DNA from: Pandoraea thiooxydans
GTDB lineage: Bacteria; Pseudomonadota; Gammaproteobacteria; Burkholderiales; Burkholderiaceae
Assembly: GCF_001931675.1 (NCBI RefSeq)
Contig: NZ_CP014839.1
Location: 2,294,001 to 2,358,000, forward strand
Direction of reading: 5' to 3'
DNA: 64,000 nucleotides
Part shown: positions 1 through 8,570 of the stretch, one piece after another
How positions within the stretch are numbered: position 1 is the first letter of the stretch
Layout of the letters: every line of letters begins with the position of its first letter
Made by a program: the position numbers and the translations under genes
The notes under the pieces: generated by a model
The model's database searches: none
What the model saw: only the letters and a program-made list of their open reading frames with translations
Told to the model about the DNA's origin: nothing

Positions 1-602
1 TGATGCTCTCGCGCCAGCGCGACGATCTCGCGCAGCAGTTCGTCGGAATACAGCGCGCCGGTCGGATTGTTGGGGTTGATCACCACGATGGCCCGCGTAT
101 TCGGCGTGATCTTGCGGCGGATATCGTCCAGATCGGGCTGCCAGTCCGCCTGCTCGTCGCAGATGTAATGCACCGGCGTGCCGCCCGACAGGCTCACCGC
201 CGCGGTCCAGAGCGGATAATCCGGTGCCGGCACCAGAACTTCGTCACCCGTGTTGAGCAACGCCTGCATCGACATCACGATGAGTTCCGAGGCGCCGTTG
301 CCGAGGTAGATATCGTCGAGCTGCACGTCGCGCACATTCTTCTGCTGCATGTAGTGCATGATCGCCTTGCGCGCCGAGAAAATGCCGCGCGAGTCGGAGT
401 AGCCGGACGACGACGGGATGTTGCGGATCATGTCCTGCACGATCTCGTCGGGCGCCTCGAAGCCGAACGGCGCGAGATTGCCGATGTTCAACTTGATGAT
501 GCGGTGCCCTTCTTCCTCCATGCGCTTGGCATGTTCGAGTATCGGGCCGCGAATGTCGTAACAGACGTTTTGCAGCTTCTGGGATTTCTGAATCGGTTTC
601 AC
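1..602 (-). CDS. alaA: AlaA-type aminotransferase, 5' part (partial)
   Basis: N-terminal 200 residues of a fold-type I PLP aminotransferase; the gene runs off the left edge of the window. The protein reads very closely like the glutamate-pyruvate aminotransferase AlaA: KLQNVCYDIRGP near the start, GYSDSRGIFSARKAI, GNGASELI, PAPDYPLWTAAVSLSGG and the NPNNPTG motif. It makes alanine from pyruvate and glutamate in the cytoplasm. The GTG at 602 gives a start matching the family (VKPIQKSQKL). An in-frame ATG at 665 would add 21 residues that look unconserved. The catalytic lysine lies beyond the window. It is divergent from the lipid A operon to its right. Confidence 0.85.
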   Translation of the reverse strand, partial: MKPIQKSQKLQNVCYDIRGPILEHAKRMEEEGHRIIKLNIGNLAPFGFEAPDEIVQDMIRNIPSSSGYSDSRGIFSARKAIMHYMQQKNVRDVQLDDIYLGNGASELIVMSMQALLNTGDEVLVPAPDYPLWTAAVSLSGGTPVHYICDEQADWQPDLDDIRRKITPNTRAIVVINPNNPTGALYSDELLREIVALAREH

Positions 603-741
603 AGCGTCGGCTTTCTCGGCGGGATCGGGGGAGACAGCGCGCCTGGCGGCTGCCCAATGCTGCATCGCAGAGGCCGCAGCCGCCAGCGAATCGCAAAAAG
701 TTATAATTTAGCGAATTATGACAGAGTTCGGCAACGCATTA

Positions 742-770
742 TTGACGCGGCCAGGCAGTAGCGGCATGAT
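742..770 (+). promoter_or_regulatory. Candidate promoter of the arn operon
   Basis: TTGACG (742-747), a 17-nt spacer and CATGAT (765-770), about 100 nt upstream of the first gene of the lipid A operon. The fit to the sigma-70 consensus is moderate. The AT-rich stretch at 700-720 to its left probably holds the oppositely oriented alaA promoter. No PmrA/PhoP box was recognised with confidence. Confidence 0.35.
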
Positions 771-875
771 GCGCGGCACATTGCGGCATTCAGGCGCTGT
801 CCGAAATACCATCGTCAACACATTGCCGCCGGCGGCCCCGACCCGCCGGCGGCAACCATTTGCGGACCATCGACC

Positions 876-1262
876 TTGAAATTACACCAGGAGTCACTTC
901 AGGCCAACAATGCCGTCACGGCATATGGGCCGGATTACGTCGATATCAACAAGGAGCGCTTCACGCACAGCGTCGTCGTCCAGCCCACCGGTCCGGTGCA
1001 GGCATGGCCGGTGAACTCTTTTACCGCGTTGCAGCCAGAGCATTTCGCGGCTTTGCTCGACGGCACTCCGGAAGTGGTCATTTTCGGCAGCGGCCAGCGC
1101 CTGCGGTTTCCCCACCCCCGCCTGACCAGTGCGCTGACGAGCGTGCGCATCGGCGTGGAAACCATGGATTTCCAGGCGGCATGCCGCACCTACAACATTC
1201 TCATGGCGGAAGGCCGCAAGGTCACCGCCGTTCTCCTGATCGAAAACGAGACCTCCGCGTGA
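876..1262 (+). CDS. Mth938-like (DUF498) domain protein
   Basis: 128 residues, a small one-domain protein of the Mth938/DUF498/NDUFAF3-like fold family; biochemical function unknown. Visible features are VVVQPTGPVQAWPV, VVIFGSGQRLRFP and the C-terminal MDFQAACRTYNILMAEGR, which is the typical signature. The start is a TTG at 876; no better ATG lies in frame before the conserved core. Its stop overlaps the GTG start of arnT by 4 nt, so the two are probably translationally coupled and it is the first gene of the Ara4N operon. From memory, the same gene heads the Ara4N locus of Burkholderia cenocepacia. What it does for lipid A modification is not known. Confidence 0.8.
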   Translation: MKLHQESLQANNAVTAYGPDYVDINKERFTHSVVVQPTGPVQAWPVNSFTALQPEHFAALLDGTPEVVIFGSGQRLRFPHPRLTSALTSVRIGVETMDFQAACRTYNILMAEGRKVTAVLLIENETSA

Positions 1263-2947
1263 CAGACTCTTCGACACAAACTCAAGATCGTTTCCCGCTC
1301 TCCCGCCCCGCTCTCTGGCTGTTATTGCTCCTCTTCACATTAGTCTGGTTCGGCACCCTCAATTACCGTCATCTGATTGCCAGTGACGAGGGGCGCTATG
1401 CCGAGATGGCCCGCGAAATGCTGGCTTCCGGCAACTGGATCACGCCACGCTACGACGGCTACAAATACTTCGAAAAGCCGCCGCTGCAGACCTGGATGAA
1501 TGCGCTGACCTTCATGTGGTTCGGTCTCGGCGAATGGCAGGCGCGCCTGTGGACCGCACTGACCGGCTTCGGCGGCATTCTGCTGGCCGGCTACACCGCC
1601 AAGCGCGTGTTCAATGCCCGCACCGGCCTGATGACTGTGCTGGTGCTGGTCGGCGCACCGATGTGGGGGTTGCTGGGCCATTTCAACGTGCTCGACATGG
1701 GCGTGACGTTCATGATGGAGATTTCGTTGTGCGCGATGCTGCTCGCCCAACGACCGCAGTTGCCACGCGCGCAGGTGCGCCGCTGGATGTGGCTGTGCTG
1801 GGCCGGCATGGCATTGGCGGTATTGAGCAAAGGGCTGATCGGCATTGTGCTGCCTGGCGGCGTGCTGGTTTTGTACTCGCTGATTTCGCGTGACTGGGCG
1901 GTCTGGAAGCGAGCCTACATCGTCAGCGGCCTGTTGATTTTTCTGGCTATTTCGGCCCCGTGGTTCATTCTGGTCTCGATCCACAACCCCGAATTTGCTT
2001 ACTTTTTCTTTGTCGACCAGCATTTCAAACGGTTTCTGACCGATTACGCCCGTCGCGAAGGGCCTTTTTACTATTTCGTGCCGGTCTTGCTGGTCGGCTT
2101 TTTGCCGTGGGTCAGCGTCATGTGGCAAACCGCCGCATTCACGCGCAGGATGCCGCGCCAGCCCAACGGCTTCGCCCCGGTGACGCTGCTCTGGGTGTGG
2201 ACCGGCTTCATTTTTGTTTTTTTCAGCATCTCCAGCTCCAAGCTGATTTCATACATTCTTCCGATCGCTCCGGCGCTGGCCATGCTGATCGGACTTTACC
2301 TCTCGCAATTGACGGCCGAGCGGTTCAAGCGCCATTTGGCCGGATATGCGGTGTTACTGGTGCTGGTGACGGTGCTCACGGCAATTTTCGGCGCGCGTCA
2401 CGGCAGCGCGAAAAATCCGCTGATCCTGTATCAGGAATTTCGACTGTGGCTTTATGCCGCCTACGCTGCCGCCATGGTCGGTATCCTGCTGGCGTGGCGC
2501 CTGAACCGCCATAGCGTGCGCCGCGCGCTGATCGCGTTCAGCGCCGGCATGTTCGCGCTGGCCATGATCGGCGGCTCGGGACATGAGGTATTCGGCCGCA
2601 ACAGCTCTGGCGTGCTGCTGGTCCCTGCCGTCAAGAAGGCAATGACGCGCCTCGGGCCGGACACGCCATTCTATTCAGTCGGGATGCTGGATCACACGAT
2701 GCCGTTCTACCTGCGCCACACCATGACGATGGTGGCGTTCGAGGATGAACTCGCGTTCGGCATCTCCCAGGAGCCGCAAAAATGGATTCCGACCATTCCG
2801 GAGTTCATCAAGCGCTGGGACAGCGAACCCAAGGCGCTCGCGCTGATCAGTCCGCCCATTTACGAAAACCTGAAAAACCAGCACGTGCCCATGCAGGTGA
2901 TCGCCCGCGACGCACGCCGCGTCATCGTGGAAAAGCCTCAGTCCTGA
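1259..2947 (+). CDS. arnT: ArnT-like lipid A 4-amino-4-deoxy-L-arabinosyltransferase
   Basis: 562 residues, a GT-C (PMT/ArnT family) integral membrane glycosyltransferase that transfers L-Ara4N from undecaprenyl phosphate to lipid A on the periplasmic face of the inner membrane. A first hydrophobic helix (about residues 15-30) is followed by the family loop ASDEGRYAEMAREMLASG, whose acidic DE pair is catalytic in the family, and by KYFEKPPLQTW. About eleven more hydrophobic segments and a periplasmic C-terminal domain follow. The length is close to the enterobacterial enzyme (about 550). The start is the GTG at 1259, overlapping the preceding stop (GTGA). A longer reading frame extends upstream to 860 but covers the previous gene. 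Assigned as ArnT because the rest of the Ara4N pathway follows. Confidence 0.9.
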   Translation: MTDSSTQTQDRFPLSRPALWLLLLLFTLVWFGTLNYRHLIASDEGRYAEMAREMLASGNWITPRYDGYKYFEKPPLQTWMNALTFMWFGLGEWQARLWTALTGFGGILLAGYTAKRVFNARTGLMTVLVLVGAPMWGLLGHFNVLDMGVTFMMEISLCAMLLAQRPQLPRAQVRRWMWLCWAGMALAVLSKGLIGIVLPGGVLVLYSLISRDWAVWKRAYIVSGLLIFLAISAPWFILVSIHNPEFAYFFFVDQHFKRFLTDYARREGPFYYFVPVLLVGFLPWVSVMWQTAAFTRRMPRQPNGFAPVTLLWVWTGFIFVFFSISSSKLISYILPIAPALAMLIGLYLSQLTAERFKRHLAGYAVLLVLVTVLTAIFGARHGSAKNPLILYQEFRLWLYAAYAAAMVGILLAWRLNRHSVRRALIAFSAGMFALAMIGGSGHEVFGRNSSGVLLVPAVKKAMTRLGPDTPFYSVGMLDHTMPFYLRHTMTMVAFEDELAFGISQEPQKWIPTIPEFIKRWDSEPKALALISPPIYENLKNQHVPMQVIARDARRVIVEKPQS

Positions 2948-2951
2948 CATC

Positions 2952-3323
2952 ATGAACCTGGTTACCTTCTCTCTTGTGCTCACTGGCGTATTGCTCAATG
3001 CCTGCGCTCAACTGCTGCTGAAGGCGGGTGCCGACGCGATCGGCACGCTGGCCTTCACACGCGCCAACATCTTGCCCATCGGCATTAAGCTTGCTACCCA
3101 GTTGCCGATCCTGGGTGGTCTGGCCTGTTACGCCGTCAGTGTGGTGGTGTGGATTCTGGCGCTCTCGAGGGTACAGGTTTCGCTGGCCTATCCAATGCTT
3201 TCGCTGGGCTATGTGGTCAACGCCCTGGCCGCATGGTACCTGTTCGGCGAGGCGCTCAGCTTGCAACGCGTAATCGGAATCGGCATCATTCTCGTCGGCG
3301 TGTACGTGCTGGCGCGCAGCTGA
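2952..3323 (+). CDS. SMR/EamA-type small membrane protein, probable Ara4N-lipid flippase subunit
   Basis: 123 residues with four hydrophobic segments (about 3-20, 37-60, 68-87, 96-118), of the small multidrug resistance/EamA half-transporter type. In enterobacteria two such proteins, ArnE and ArnF, together move undecaprenyl-phosphate-Ara4N across the inner membrane. Here only one is present in the operon, 4 bp after arnT and 39 bp before arnB. The motif LAYPMLSLGYVVNALAAWYLFGE matches the ArnE/ArnF type. Inference: it acts as a homodimer or with a partner encoded elsewhere. I do not choose between the names arnE and arnF. Confidence 0.8.
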   Translation: MNLVTFSLVLTGVLLNACAQLLLKAGADAIGTLAFTRANILPIGIKLATQLPILGGLACYAVSVVVWILALSRVQVSLAYPMLSLGYVVNALAAWYLFGEALSLQRVIGIGIILVGVYVLARS

Positions 3324-3362
3324 CGCGCAACCCGTTCCCCACAGACAACTCAACTCACACAG

Positions 3363-4514
3363 ATGAACACATCGGACCAGCCCTTCCTGCCATTCACTCG
3401 CCCTACCCTCGACGAGCAAACGATTGCCGAGGTCGGTGATGTATTGCGTTCGGGCTGGATCACCTCGGGCCCGCAAGTCCAGGCATTCGAGGCGGAGCTC
3501 TCGCAGCTTTTCGGGGGGCGCCCGGTGCGCACCTTCAATTCCGGCACGGCAACCATGGAGATCGCGTTGCGCATTGCCGGCATTGGTCCGGGCGACGAAG
3601 TCATCACCACGCCGCTGTCATGGGTGGCCACCAGCAATACCATTCTCGAGGTCGGCGCCAAACCGGTGTTCGTCGATATCGATCCGGTGACGCGCAACAT
3701 CGATTTGTCACGCGTGGCGGCCGCGATCACGCCCGCCACGCGTGCCATCATGCCGGTCTACCTGGCAGGGCTGCCGGTGGACATGGACCACCTGTACGAC
3801 ATCGCCAAGCGGCATCGCCTGCGCGTCATCGAAGACGCGGCGCAGGCGATCGGCTCGCAATGGGGCGGCAAGCGAATCGGCGCTTTCGGCGATTTCGTAT
3901 CATTCAGCTTTCATCCGAACAAGAACATTACGTCGATCGAGGGCGGCGCCCTGGTGCTCAACAATGACGACGAGGCACGCCTGGCGGAAAAATACCGCCT
4001 GCAAGGCGTCAGCCGCAGCGGCATGGACGGCATGGAAGTCGACGTGCTCGGCGGCAAATTCAACCTGACTGACGTCGCGGCCTGTGTCGGGCGCGCGCAA
4101 CTGAAGCGTCTGGACGAATTCAACGCCCGCCGCGCCGAGTTGGCCCGGCGGTATTTCGACGGCCTGGCCGGCGGCGACGCGCTCGCGTGCGGCGTGCAGT
4201 TGCCGCCGGCCGATTTCGCCAACACCAACTGGCATATGTTCCAAATCATGCTGCCGCTGGAGCGGTTATCGCTCGATCGGGCCGGTTTTATGTTGCAACT
4301 GAAGGAGCGCGGCATCGGAAGCGGGGTACACTACCCGGCAATTCATCTTTTTAAACTTTATCGTGCGCTGGGCTTTCGCGATGGCATGTTCCCGCACGCG
4401 GAACGGGCGGGACGGGCAATTCTGACGCTGCCCCTGTTTCCTGCGATGAGCGACGCGGATGTCGAGCGCGTGTGCCTGGCCGTCAACGCTATCTGCCTAA
4501 AATATAAGAAATGA
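3363..4514 (+). CDS. arnB: UDP-4-amino-4-deoxy-L-arabinose--oxoglutarate aminotransferase
   Basis: 383 residues, a DegT/DnrJ/EryC1-family PLP enzyme that converts UDP-4-keto-pentose to UDP-L-Ara4N using glutamate. Family features in order: FLPFTRPTLDEQ at the start, GWITSGPQV, FNSGTATMEIAL, PLSWVATSNTI, VIEDAAQAIGS, and SFHPNKNITSIEGG with the PLP lysine at K187. HYPAIH lies near the C-terminus. The length equals the enterobacterial protein (about 380). The stop overlaps the arnC start by 4 nt (ATGA), indicating coupling. The start at ATG 3363 follows a 39-nt gap after the SMR gene. Confidence 0.93.
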   Translation: MNTSDQPFLPFTRPTLDEQTIAEVGDVLRSGWITSGPQVQAFEAELSQLFGGRPVRTFNSGTATMEIALRIAGIGPGDEVITTPLSWVATSNTILEVGAKPVFVDIDPVTRNIDLSRVAAAITPATRAIMPVYLAGLPVDMDHLYDIAKRHRLRVIEDAAQAIGSQWGGKRIGAFGDFVSFSFHPNKNITSIEGGALVLNNDDEARLAEKYRLQGVSRSGMDGMEVDVLGGKFNLTDVAACVGRAQLKRLDEFNARRAELARRYFDGLAGGDALACGVQLPPADFANTNWHMFQIMLPLERLSLDRAGFMLQLKERGIGSGVHYPAIHLFKLYRALGFRDGMFPHAERAGRAILTLPLFPAMSDADVERVCLAVNAICLKYKK

Positions 4515-5509
4515 ATCGACCGCAACTCTCCGTCGTCATCCCCGTATACAACGAAGAGGCCGGTTTGGCCGCGCTATTTGCGCGCCTTTATCCGGCGCTC
4601 GATCAGATGGAGCTGTCCTACGAGGTTGTCTTCGTCAACGACGGCAGTCGCGATCGATCCGCAGCGATCCTCGGCGAGCAATTCCGGGCGCGCCCCGATG
4701 TCACTCGCGTGGTGCTGTTCAACGGCAATTATGGCCAGCACATGGCGATCCTCGCCGGATTCGAGCAGACCCGCGGCGAAATCGTCGTGACGCTCGACGC
4801 CGACCTGCAGAACCCGCCCGAGGAAATTCCCAACCTGGTCGACAAGATTCGGGCAGGCCACGATTACGTCGGCACGATTCGCCGCAATCGGCGCGATTCA
4901 TGGTTTCGCCGCAATGCCTCGCGCATGATGAACCGCTTGCGCGAGCGCATCACCCATATCCAGATGACGGATCAGGGTTGCATGCTGCGGGCCTATAGCC
5001 GGCAAATCATCGATACCATCAATCAGTGCCGCGAAATCAATACCTTTATCCCGGCATTGGCGTACACATTCGCGCAAAACCCGGTGGAAATCGAAGTTGC
5101 CCACGAGGAACGCTTTGCCGGTGAATCGAAATATTCGCTGTACAGCCTGATCCGCCTCAATTTCGACCTCGTGACCGGGTTCTCGGTCGTGCCGTTGCAA
5201 TGGCTGGCGGCCATCGGCATGGGGCTGTCGTTCGTCTCCGCGGGCCTGTTCGTGCTGCTGATGGTGCGGCGCTTCGTGCTGGGCGCGGAAGTTCAGGGTG
5301 TTTTCACGCTGTTCGCCATTACGTTCTTCTTGCTCGGTGTGATTCTGTTCGGCATCGGCATCCTCGGCGAATATATCGGCCGGATTTACCAGCAGGTTCG
5401 GCAACGGCCACGCTTCCTGGTGCAGGCAATCCTCGAGGACGACGCGGAATCGGCCGCGCGGGAACACCCGGCCGGCACGCTGGAGCGGCATGCCGCCGGC
5501 CGGCGATGA
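4511..5509 (+). CDS. arnC: Undecaprenyl-phosphate 4-deoxy-4-formamido-L-arabinose transferase
   Basis: 332 residues. An N-terminal GT-A (family GT2) domain, about residues 5-220, contains LSVVIPVYNEEAGL, FVNDGSRD and DADLQNPPEEIP (metal and nucleotide-sugar binding). Two membrane helices follow at about 232-255 and 266-292. The enzyme attaches formylated Ara4N to undecaprenyl phosphate on the cytoplasmic face. The start overlaps arnB by 4 nt. The next gene's ATG lies 31 nt downstream of the stop. The identification rests on sequence and on its fixed place between ArnB and ArnA. Confidence 0.93.
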   Translation: MNRPQLSVVIPVYNEEAGLAALFARLYPALDQMELSYEVVFVNDGSRDRSAAILGEQFRARPDVTRVVLFNGNYGQHMAILAGFEQTRGEIVVTLDADLQNPPEEIPNLVDKIRAGHDYVGTIRRNRRDSWFRRNASRMMNRLRERITHIQMTDQGCMLRAYSRQIIDTINQCREINTFIPALAYTFAQNPVEIEVAHEERFAGESKYSLYSLIRLNFDLVTGFSVVPLQWLAAIGMGLSFVSAGLFVLLMVRRFVLGAEVQGVFTLFAITFFLLGVILFGIGILGEYIGRIYQQVRQRPRFLVQAILEDDAESAAREHPAGTLERHAAGRR

Positions 5510-5540
5510 TCAGTCGATCGTTCGGTCAACAGGAAAACAG

Positions 5541-6449
5541 ATGAGTGCGCGCGCCGTTGTCTTTGCTTATCACAATGTCGGCCTGCGCTGCCTGCGCGTG
5601 CTGCTCGCACGCGGCATCGACGTCGCACTGGTGGTGACCCACCAGGACAACCCCAACGAAAACATCTGGTTCGGCAGCGTCGCGCAGGTCGCGGCCGAAC
5701 ACGGCATCCCGGTCATCACGCCGGAGGATCCACGCGATGCGGCTTTGTTCCGGCAGATCGAGGCCATCGCGCCGGATTTCATCTTTTCGTTTTACTACCG
5801 TCATATGCTGCCGCCCGCGCTGCTGGCGCTCGCCCAGCGCGGCGCGTTCAACATGCATGGGTCGCTGTTGCCGCACTATCGCGGCCGTGTGCCGATCAAT
5901 TGGGCAGTGCTGCATGGCGAGACCGAGACGGGCGCCACGCTGCACGAAATGACCGCCAAGCCGGACGCGGGCGCCATCGTTGCACAAACCGCCGTGCCGA
6001 TCTTGCCGGACGACACGGCCGCCGAGGTGTTCGATAAAGTCACCGTCGCCGCCGAGCAGACGCTCTGGCGAGTCCTGCCCGATCTCGTCGCCGGCAGTGC
6101 GCCCAGGCTCGAGAACGATCTGGCGGCGGGTAGCTATTTTGGCGGACGCAAGCCCGAGGATGGCCGCATCGACTGGTCACTACCGGCCCAGCAAGTCTAC
6201 AACCTGATTCGCGCGGTCGCGCCGCCCTATCCTGGCGCGTTCTGCGAAGTCGCCAATCACCGCTTCATCATCGCGCGGGCGCGCATCGCGCCAGACATGC
6301 CGGCGCTTCAAGGTTTGCCCTTGGGCCTGCAGGTGGTGGATAATGCGCTATTTGGCGTTTGCGGCGATCATCGCGCCGTCGCCATTCACGAGCTACTGCA
6401 CAATGGGGTGCCCATCACCCCGGCGGAAGTGTCCCGCTTAATTTACTGA
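5541..6449 (+). CDS. arnA: UDP-L-Ara4N formyltransferase (ArnA N-terminal half as a separate protein)
   Basis: 302 residues, N10-formyltetrahydrofolate-dependent formyltransferase that formylates the 4-amino group of UDP-L-Ara4N. The catalytic triad of the family is visible as N104 and H106 (NMHGSLLPHYRG) and D142 (KPDAGAIVAQ), with the same spacing as N102/H104/D140 of Escherichia coli ArnA. In E. coli this domain is fused to a C-terminal dehydrogenase; here it ends before that domain and the dehydrogenase is the next gene. The ATG at 5541 is preferred over an in-frame ATG at 5490 that overlaps arnC. The spacing to the next gene is 10 nt. Confidence 0.92.
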   Translation: MSARAVVFAYHNVGLRCLRVLLARGIDVALVVTHQDNPNENIWFGSVAQVAAEHGIPVITPEDPRDAALFRQIEAIAPDFIFSFYYRHMLPPALLALAQRGAFNMHGSLLPHYRGRVPINWAVLHGETETGATLHEMTAKPDAGAIVAQTAVPILPDDTAAEVFDKVTVAAEQTLWRVLPDLVAGSAPRLENDLAAGSYFGGRKPEDGRIDWSLPAQQVYNLIRAVAPPYPGAFCEVANHRFIIARARIAPDMPALQGLPLGLQVVDNALFGVCGDHRAVAIHELLHNGVPITPAEVSRLIY

Positions 6450-6459
6450 ACGCAATACC

Positions 6460-7503
6460 ATGAAAAAAGTCCTGATCCTCGGGGTAAATGGGTTTATCGG
6501 CCACCATTTGTCAAAGCACATTCTCGAGACTACCGACTGGGAAGTCTACGGAATGGACATGTTGACCGACCGCCTCGGCGATCTGCTCAACCACGAGCGC
6601 ATGCACTTCTTTGAAGGCGATATCACCATCAACAAGGAATGGGTCGAATATCACATCCGCAAATGTGATGTGATCCTGCCGCTTGTCGCCATCGCCACGC
6701 CGGCGACCTACGTCAAGCAGCCGTTGCGCGTGTTCGAACTCGATTTCGAGGCGAACCTGCCGATCGTGCGATCGGCCGCAAAGTACAGGAAGCATCTGGT
6801 ATTTCCGTCGACCTCGGAAGTGTATGGCATGTGCAGCGATGCCGAATTCGACCCTGAGCAATCCTCGCTGGTATATGGCCCGATCAACAAGCCGCGCTGG
6901 ATTTACGCTTGTTCCAAACAATTGATGGATCGGGTGATCTGGGGCTACGGTATGCAGGACGGCCTGAACTTCTCGCTGTTCCGCCCGTTCAACTGGATCG
7001 GCCCGGGACTGGACTCGATCTATACCCCCAAGGAAGGTTCATCGCGCGTTGTGACGCAATTCCTCGGGCACATCGTGCGCGGCGAGAACATCAGTCTGGT
7101 TGACGGCGGACAGCAAAAACGCGCCTTCACCTATATCGACGATGGTATCGAGGCACTGGTGCGCATCATCGACAATCCGAATGGCATAGCCAGCGGCAAG
7201 ATATACAACATCGGCAATCCAGCCAACAACTTCTCGGTTCGCGAATTGGCCCACATGATGCTCAAGTTGGCGGCGGAGTATCCAGAGTATCGGGACACCG
7301 CCAAGCAAGTTCAACTGGTCGAAACTTCGTCGAACGCCTACTACGGCAACGGCTACCAGGACGTGCAGAACCGCGTGCCCAAGATCGACAATACGATGGC
7401 CGATCTTGCATGGAAACCGACCACTTCAATGGGCGACGCATTGCGCAAGATTTTCGAAGCCTATCAAGGACACGTTGCAGAAGCGCGCCAATTGGTCGAC
7501 TGA
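6460..7503 (+). CDS. arnA: UDP-glucuronate oxidative decarboxylase (ArnA C-terminal half as a separate protein)
   Basis: 347 residues, an extended short-chain dehydrogenase that oxidises and decarboxylates UDP-glucuronate to UDP-4-keto-pentose with NAD. It has the Rossmann motif GVNGFIGHHL (8-17), the active-site STSEVYG with S119/E120, and Y149/K153 in YACSKQ. PFNWIGPGLD, KRAFTYIDDG and a C-terminal YQDVQNRVPKIDN are typical of the ArnA dehydrogenase domain. It catalyses the first committed step of the pathway, ahead of ArnB. UDP-glucose dehydrogenase, which would supply the substrate, is not in this window. Confidence 0.92.
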   Translation: MKKVLILGVNGFIGHHLSKHILETTDWEVYGMDMLTDRLGDLLNHERMHFFEGDITINKEWVEYHIRKCDVILPLVAIATPATYVKQPLRVFELDFEANLPIVRSAAKYRKHLVFPSTSEVYGMCSDAEFDPEQSSLVYGPINKPRWIYACSKQLMDRVIWGYGMQDGLNFSLFRPFNWIGPGLDSIYTPKEGSSRVVTQFLGHIVRGENISLVDGGQQKRAFTYIDDGIEALVRIIDNPNGIASGKIYNIGNPANNFSVRELAHMMLKLAAEYPEYRDTAKQVQLVETSSNAYYGNGYQDVQNRVPKIDNTMADLAWKPTTSMGDALRKIFEAYQGHVAEARQLVD

Positions 7504-7600
7504 TCCAACGCATCGCAAAACACTCCTGTGTGCCCGGGCCTCGCGGCATGAGCGCACAGGACTGCCGGACACTCAATCGGGCGCCTTCGTTCCATAAACC

Positions 7601-8509
7601 ATGGCCATCATCGCCCTCAAAATCGACGTCGATACACTGCGCGGCACGCGCGAAGGCGTCCCGACACTGCTGGGGCTGCTGGAGCAAGCCAGAGCCCGGG
7701 CAACGTTCCTGTTCAGCCTGGGCCCGGATCATACCGGGTGGGCACTCAAACGGGTTTTCCGGCCGGGATTTCTGCAGAAGGTTTCCCGTACCTCCGTCGT
7801 TGAGCACTACGGCATCAGGACATTGCTGTACGGCACCTTGCTGCCGGGCCCCGACATTGGCCGGCGTGCGGCCGCCGAGATGCGTGCGACGCAGGCCACC
7901 GGACACGAAATCGGCATTCACACATGGGACCATGTCTACTGGCAGGATAATGTGCGACAGCGCGATGCTGCCTGGACGCAGCGTCAAATGTCTCTCGCCT
8001 ACCAGCGCTTCGGCGATATCTTTGGCGAGCCGCCTGCGACCCATGGCGCGGCAGGCTGGCAGATGAATGACTTCGCCTTCGCTCAATTGGATGCCTGGCA
8101 ATTGCGCTACGCGTCCGACGGGCGGGGGACGCATCCTCACTTCCCGGTCGTCGGGGGCAAACGCCTCTCGCACGTTCAGTTGCCCACCACGCTGCCAACG
8201 CTGGATGAATTGCTGGGAGTCGACGGGCGCGACGCCGCGGGGGTGGCGGCCGACATACTCGCCCGCACCGAGAATTCCATGCAGAATCATGTCTTTACTC
8301 TGCATGCAGAACTCGAAGGGCAGAAATTGGCGCCGATTTTCAGCGAGCTGCTCGCTGGCTGGCAGCGTCAAGGTCATCAACTCGTCTCCGTGGGCGATTA
8401 TTATGCAACCCTGGATCTTCACTCACTCCCGGCCTGTCCTGTCGTCTGGGGGGAAATTCCGGGGCGCGCGGGCGAGTTGATTTTGCAAGGCGCGACCGCG
8501 CAAGCGTGA
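7601..8509 (+). CDS. arnD: 4-deoxy-4-formamido-L-arabinose-phosphoundecaprenol deformylase
   Basis: 302 residues, a NodB-homology polysaccharide deacetylase-type metalloenzyme that removes the formyl group from undecaprenyl-phosphate-Ara4FN, making the product ArnT can use. Visible features are KIDVDTLRGTREGVP at the start (metal and base aspartates), HEIGIHTWDHVYWQD (metal-binding His), and HTLHAELEG-like FTLHAELEGQ near the C-terminus. It lies 97 nt after the dehydrogenase gene, the largest gap inside the operon; nothing else is visible in that gap. It is the last Ara4N gene. Confidence 0.92.
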   Translation: MAIIALKIDVDTLRGTREGVPTLLGLLEQARARATFLFSLGPDHTGWALKRVFRPGFLQKVSRTSVVEHYGIRTLLYGTLLPGPDIGRRAAAEMRATQATGHEIGIHTWDHVYWQDNVRQRDAAWTQRQMSLAYQRFGDIFGEPPATHGAAGWQMNDFAFAQLDAWQLRYASDGRGTHPHFPVVGGKRLSHVQLPTTLPTLDELLGVDGRDAAGVAADILARTENSMQNHVFTLHAELEGQKLAPIFSELLAGWQRQGHQLVSVGDYYATLDLHSLPACPVVWGEIPGRAGELILQGATAQA

Positions 8510-8570
8510 ACGCGGCAGCGCCAATACCGTGGGGGCTCTGCACAGCCCCGACATAAAAAAGGAGCGCATT

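Noticed and set aside
860-1258. N-terminal extension of the arnT frame
   Set aside because: It overlaps the conserved Mth938-like gene in another frame; the conserved ArnT sequence begins after the GTG at 1259.
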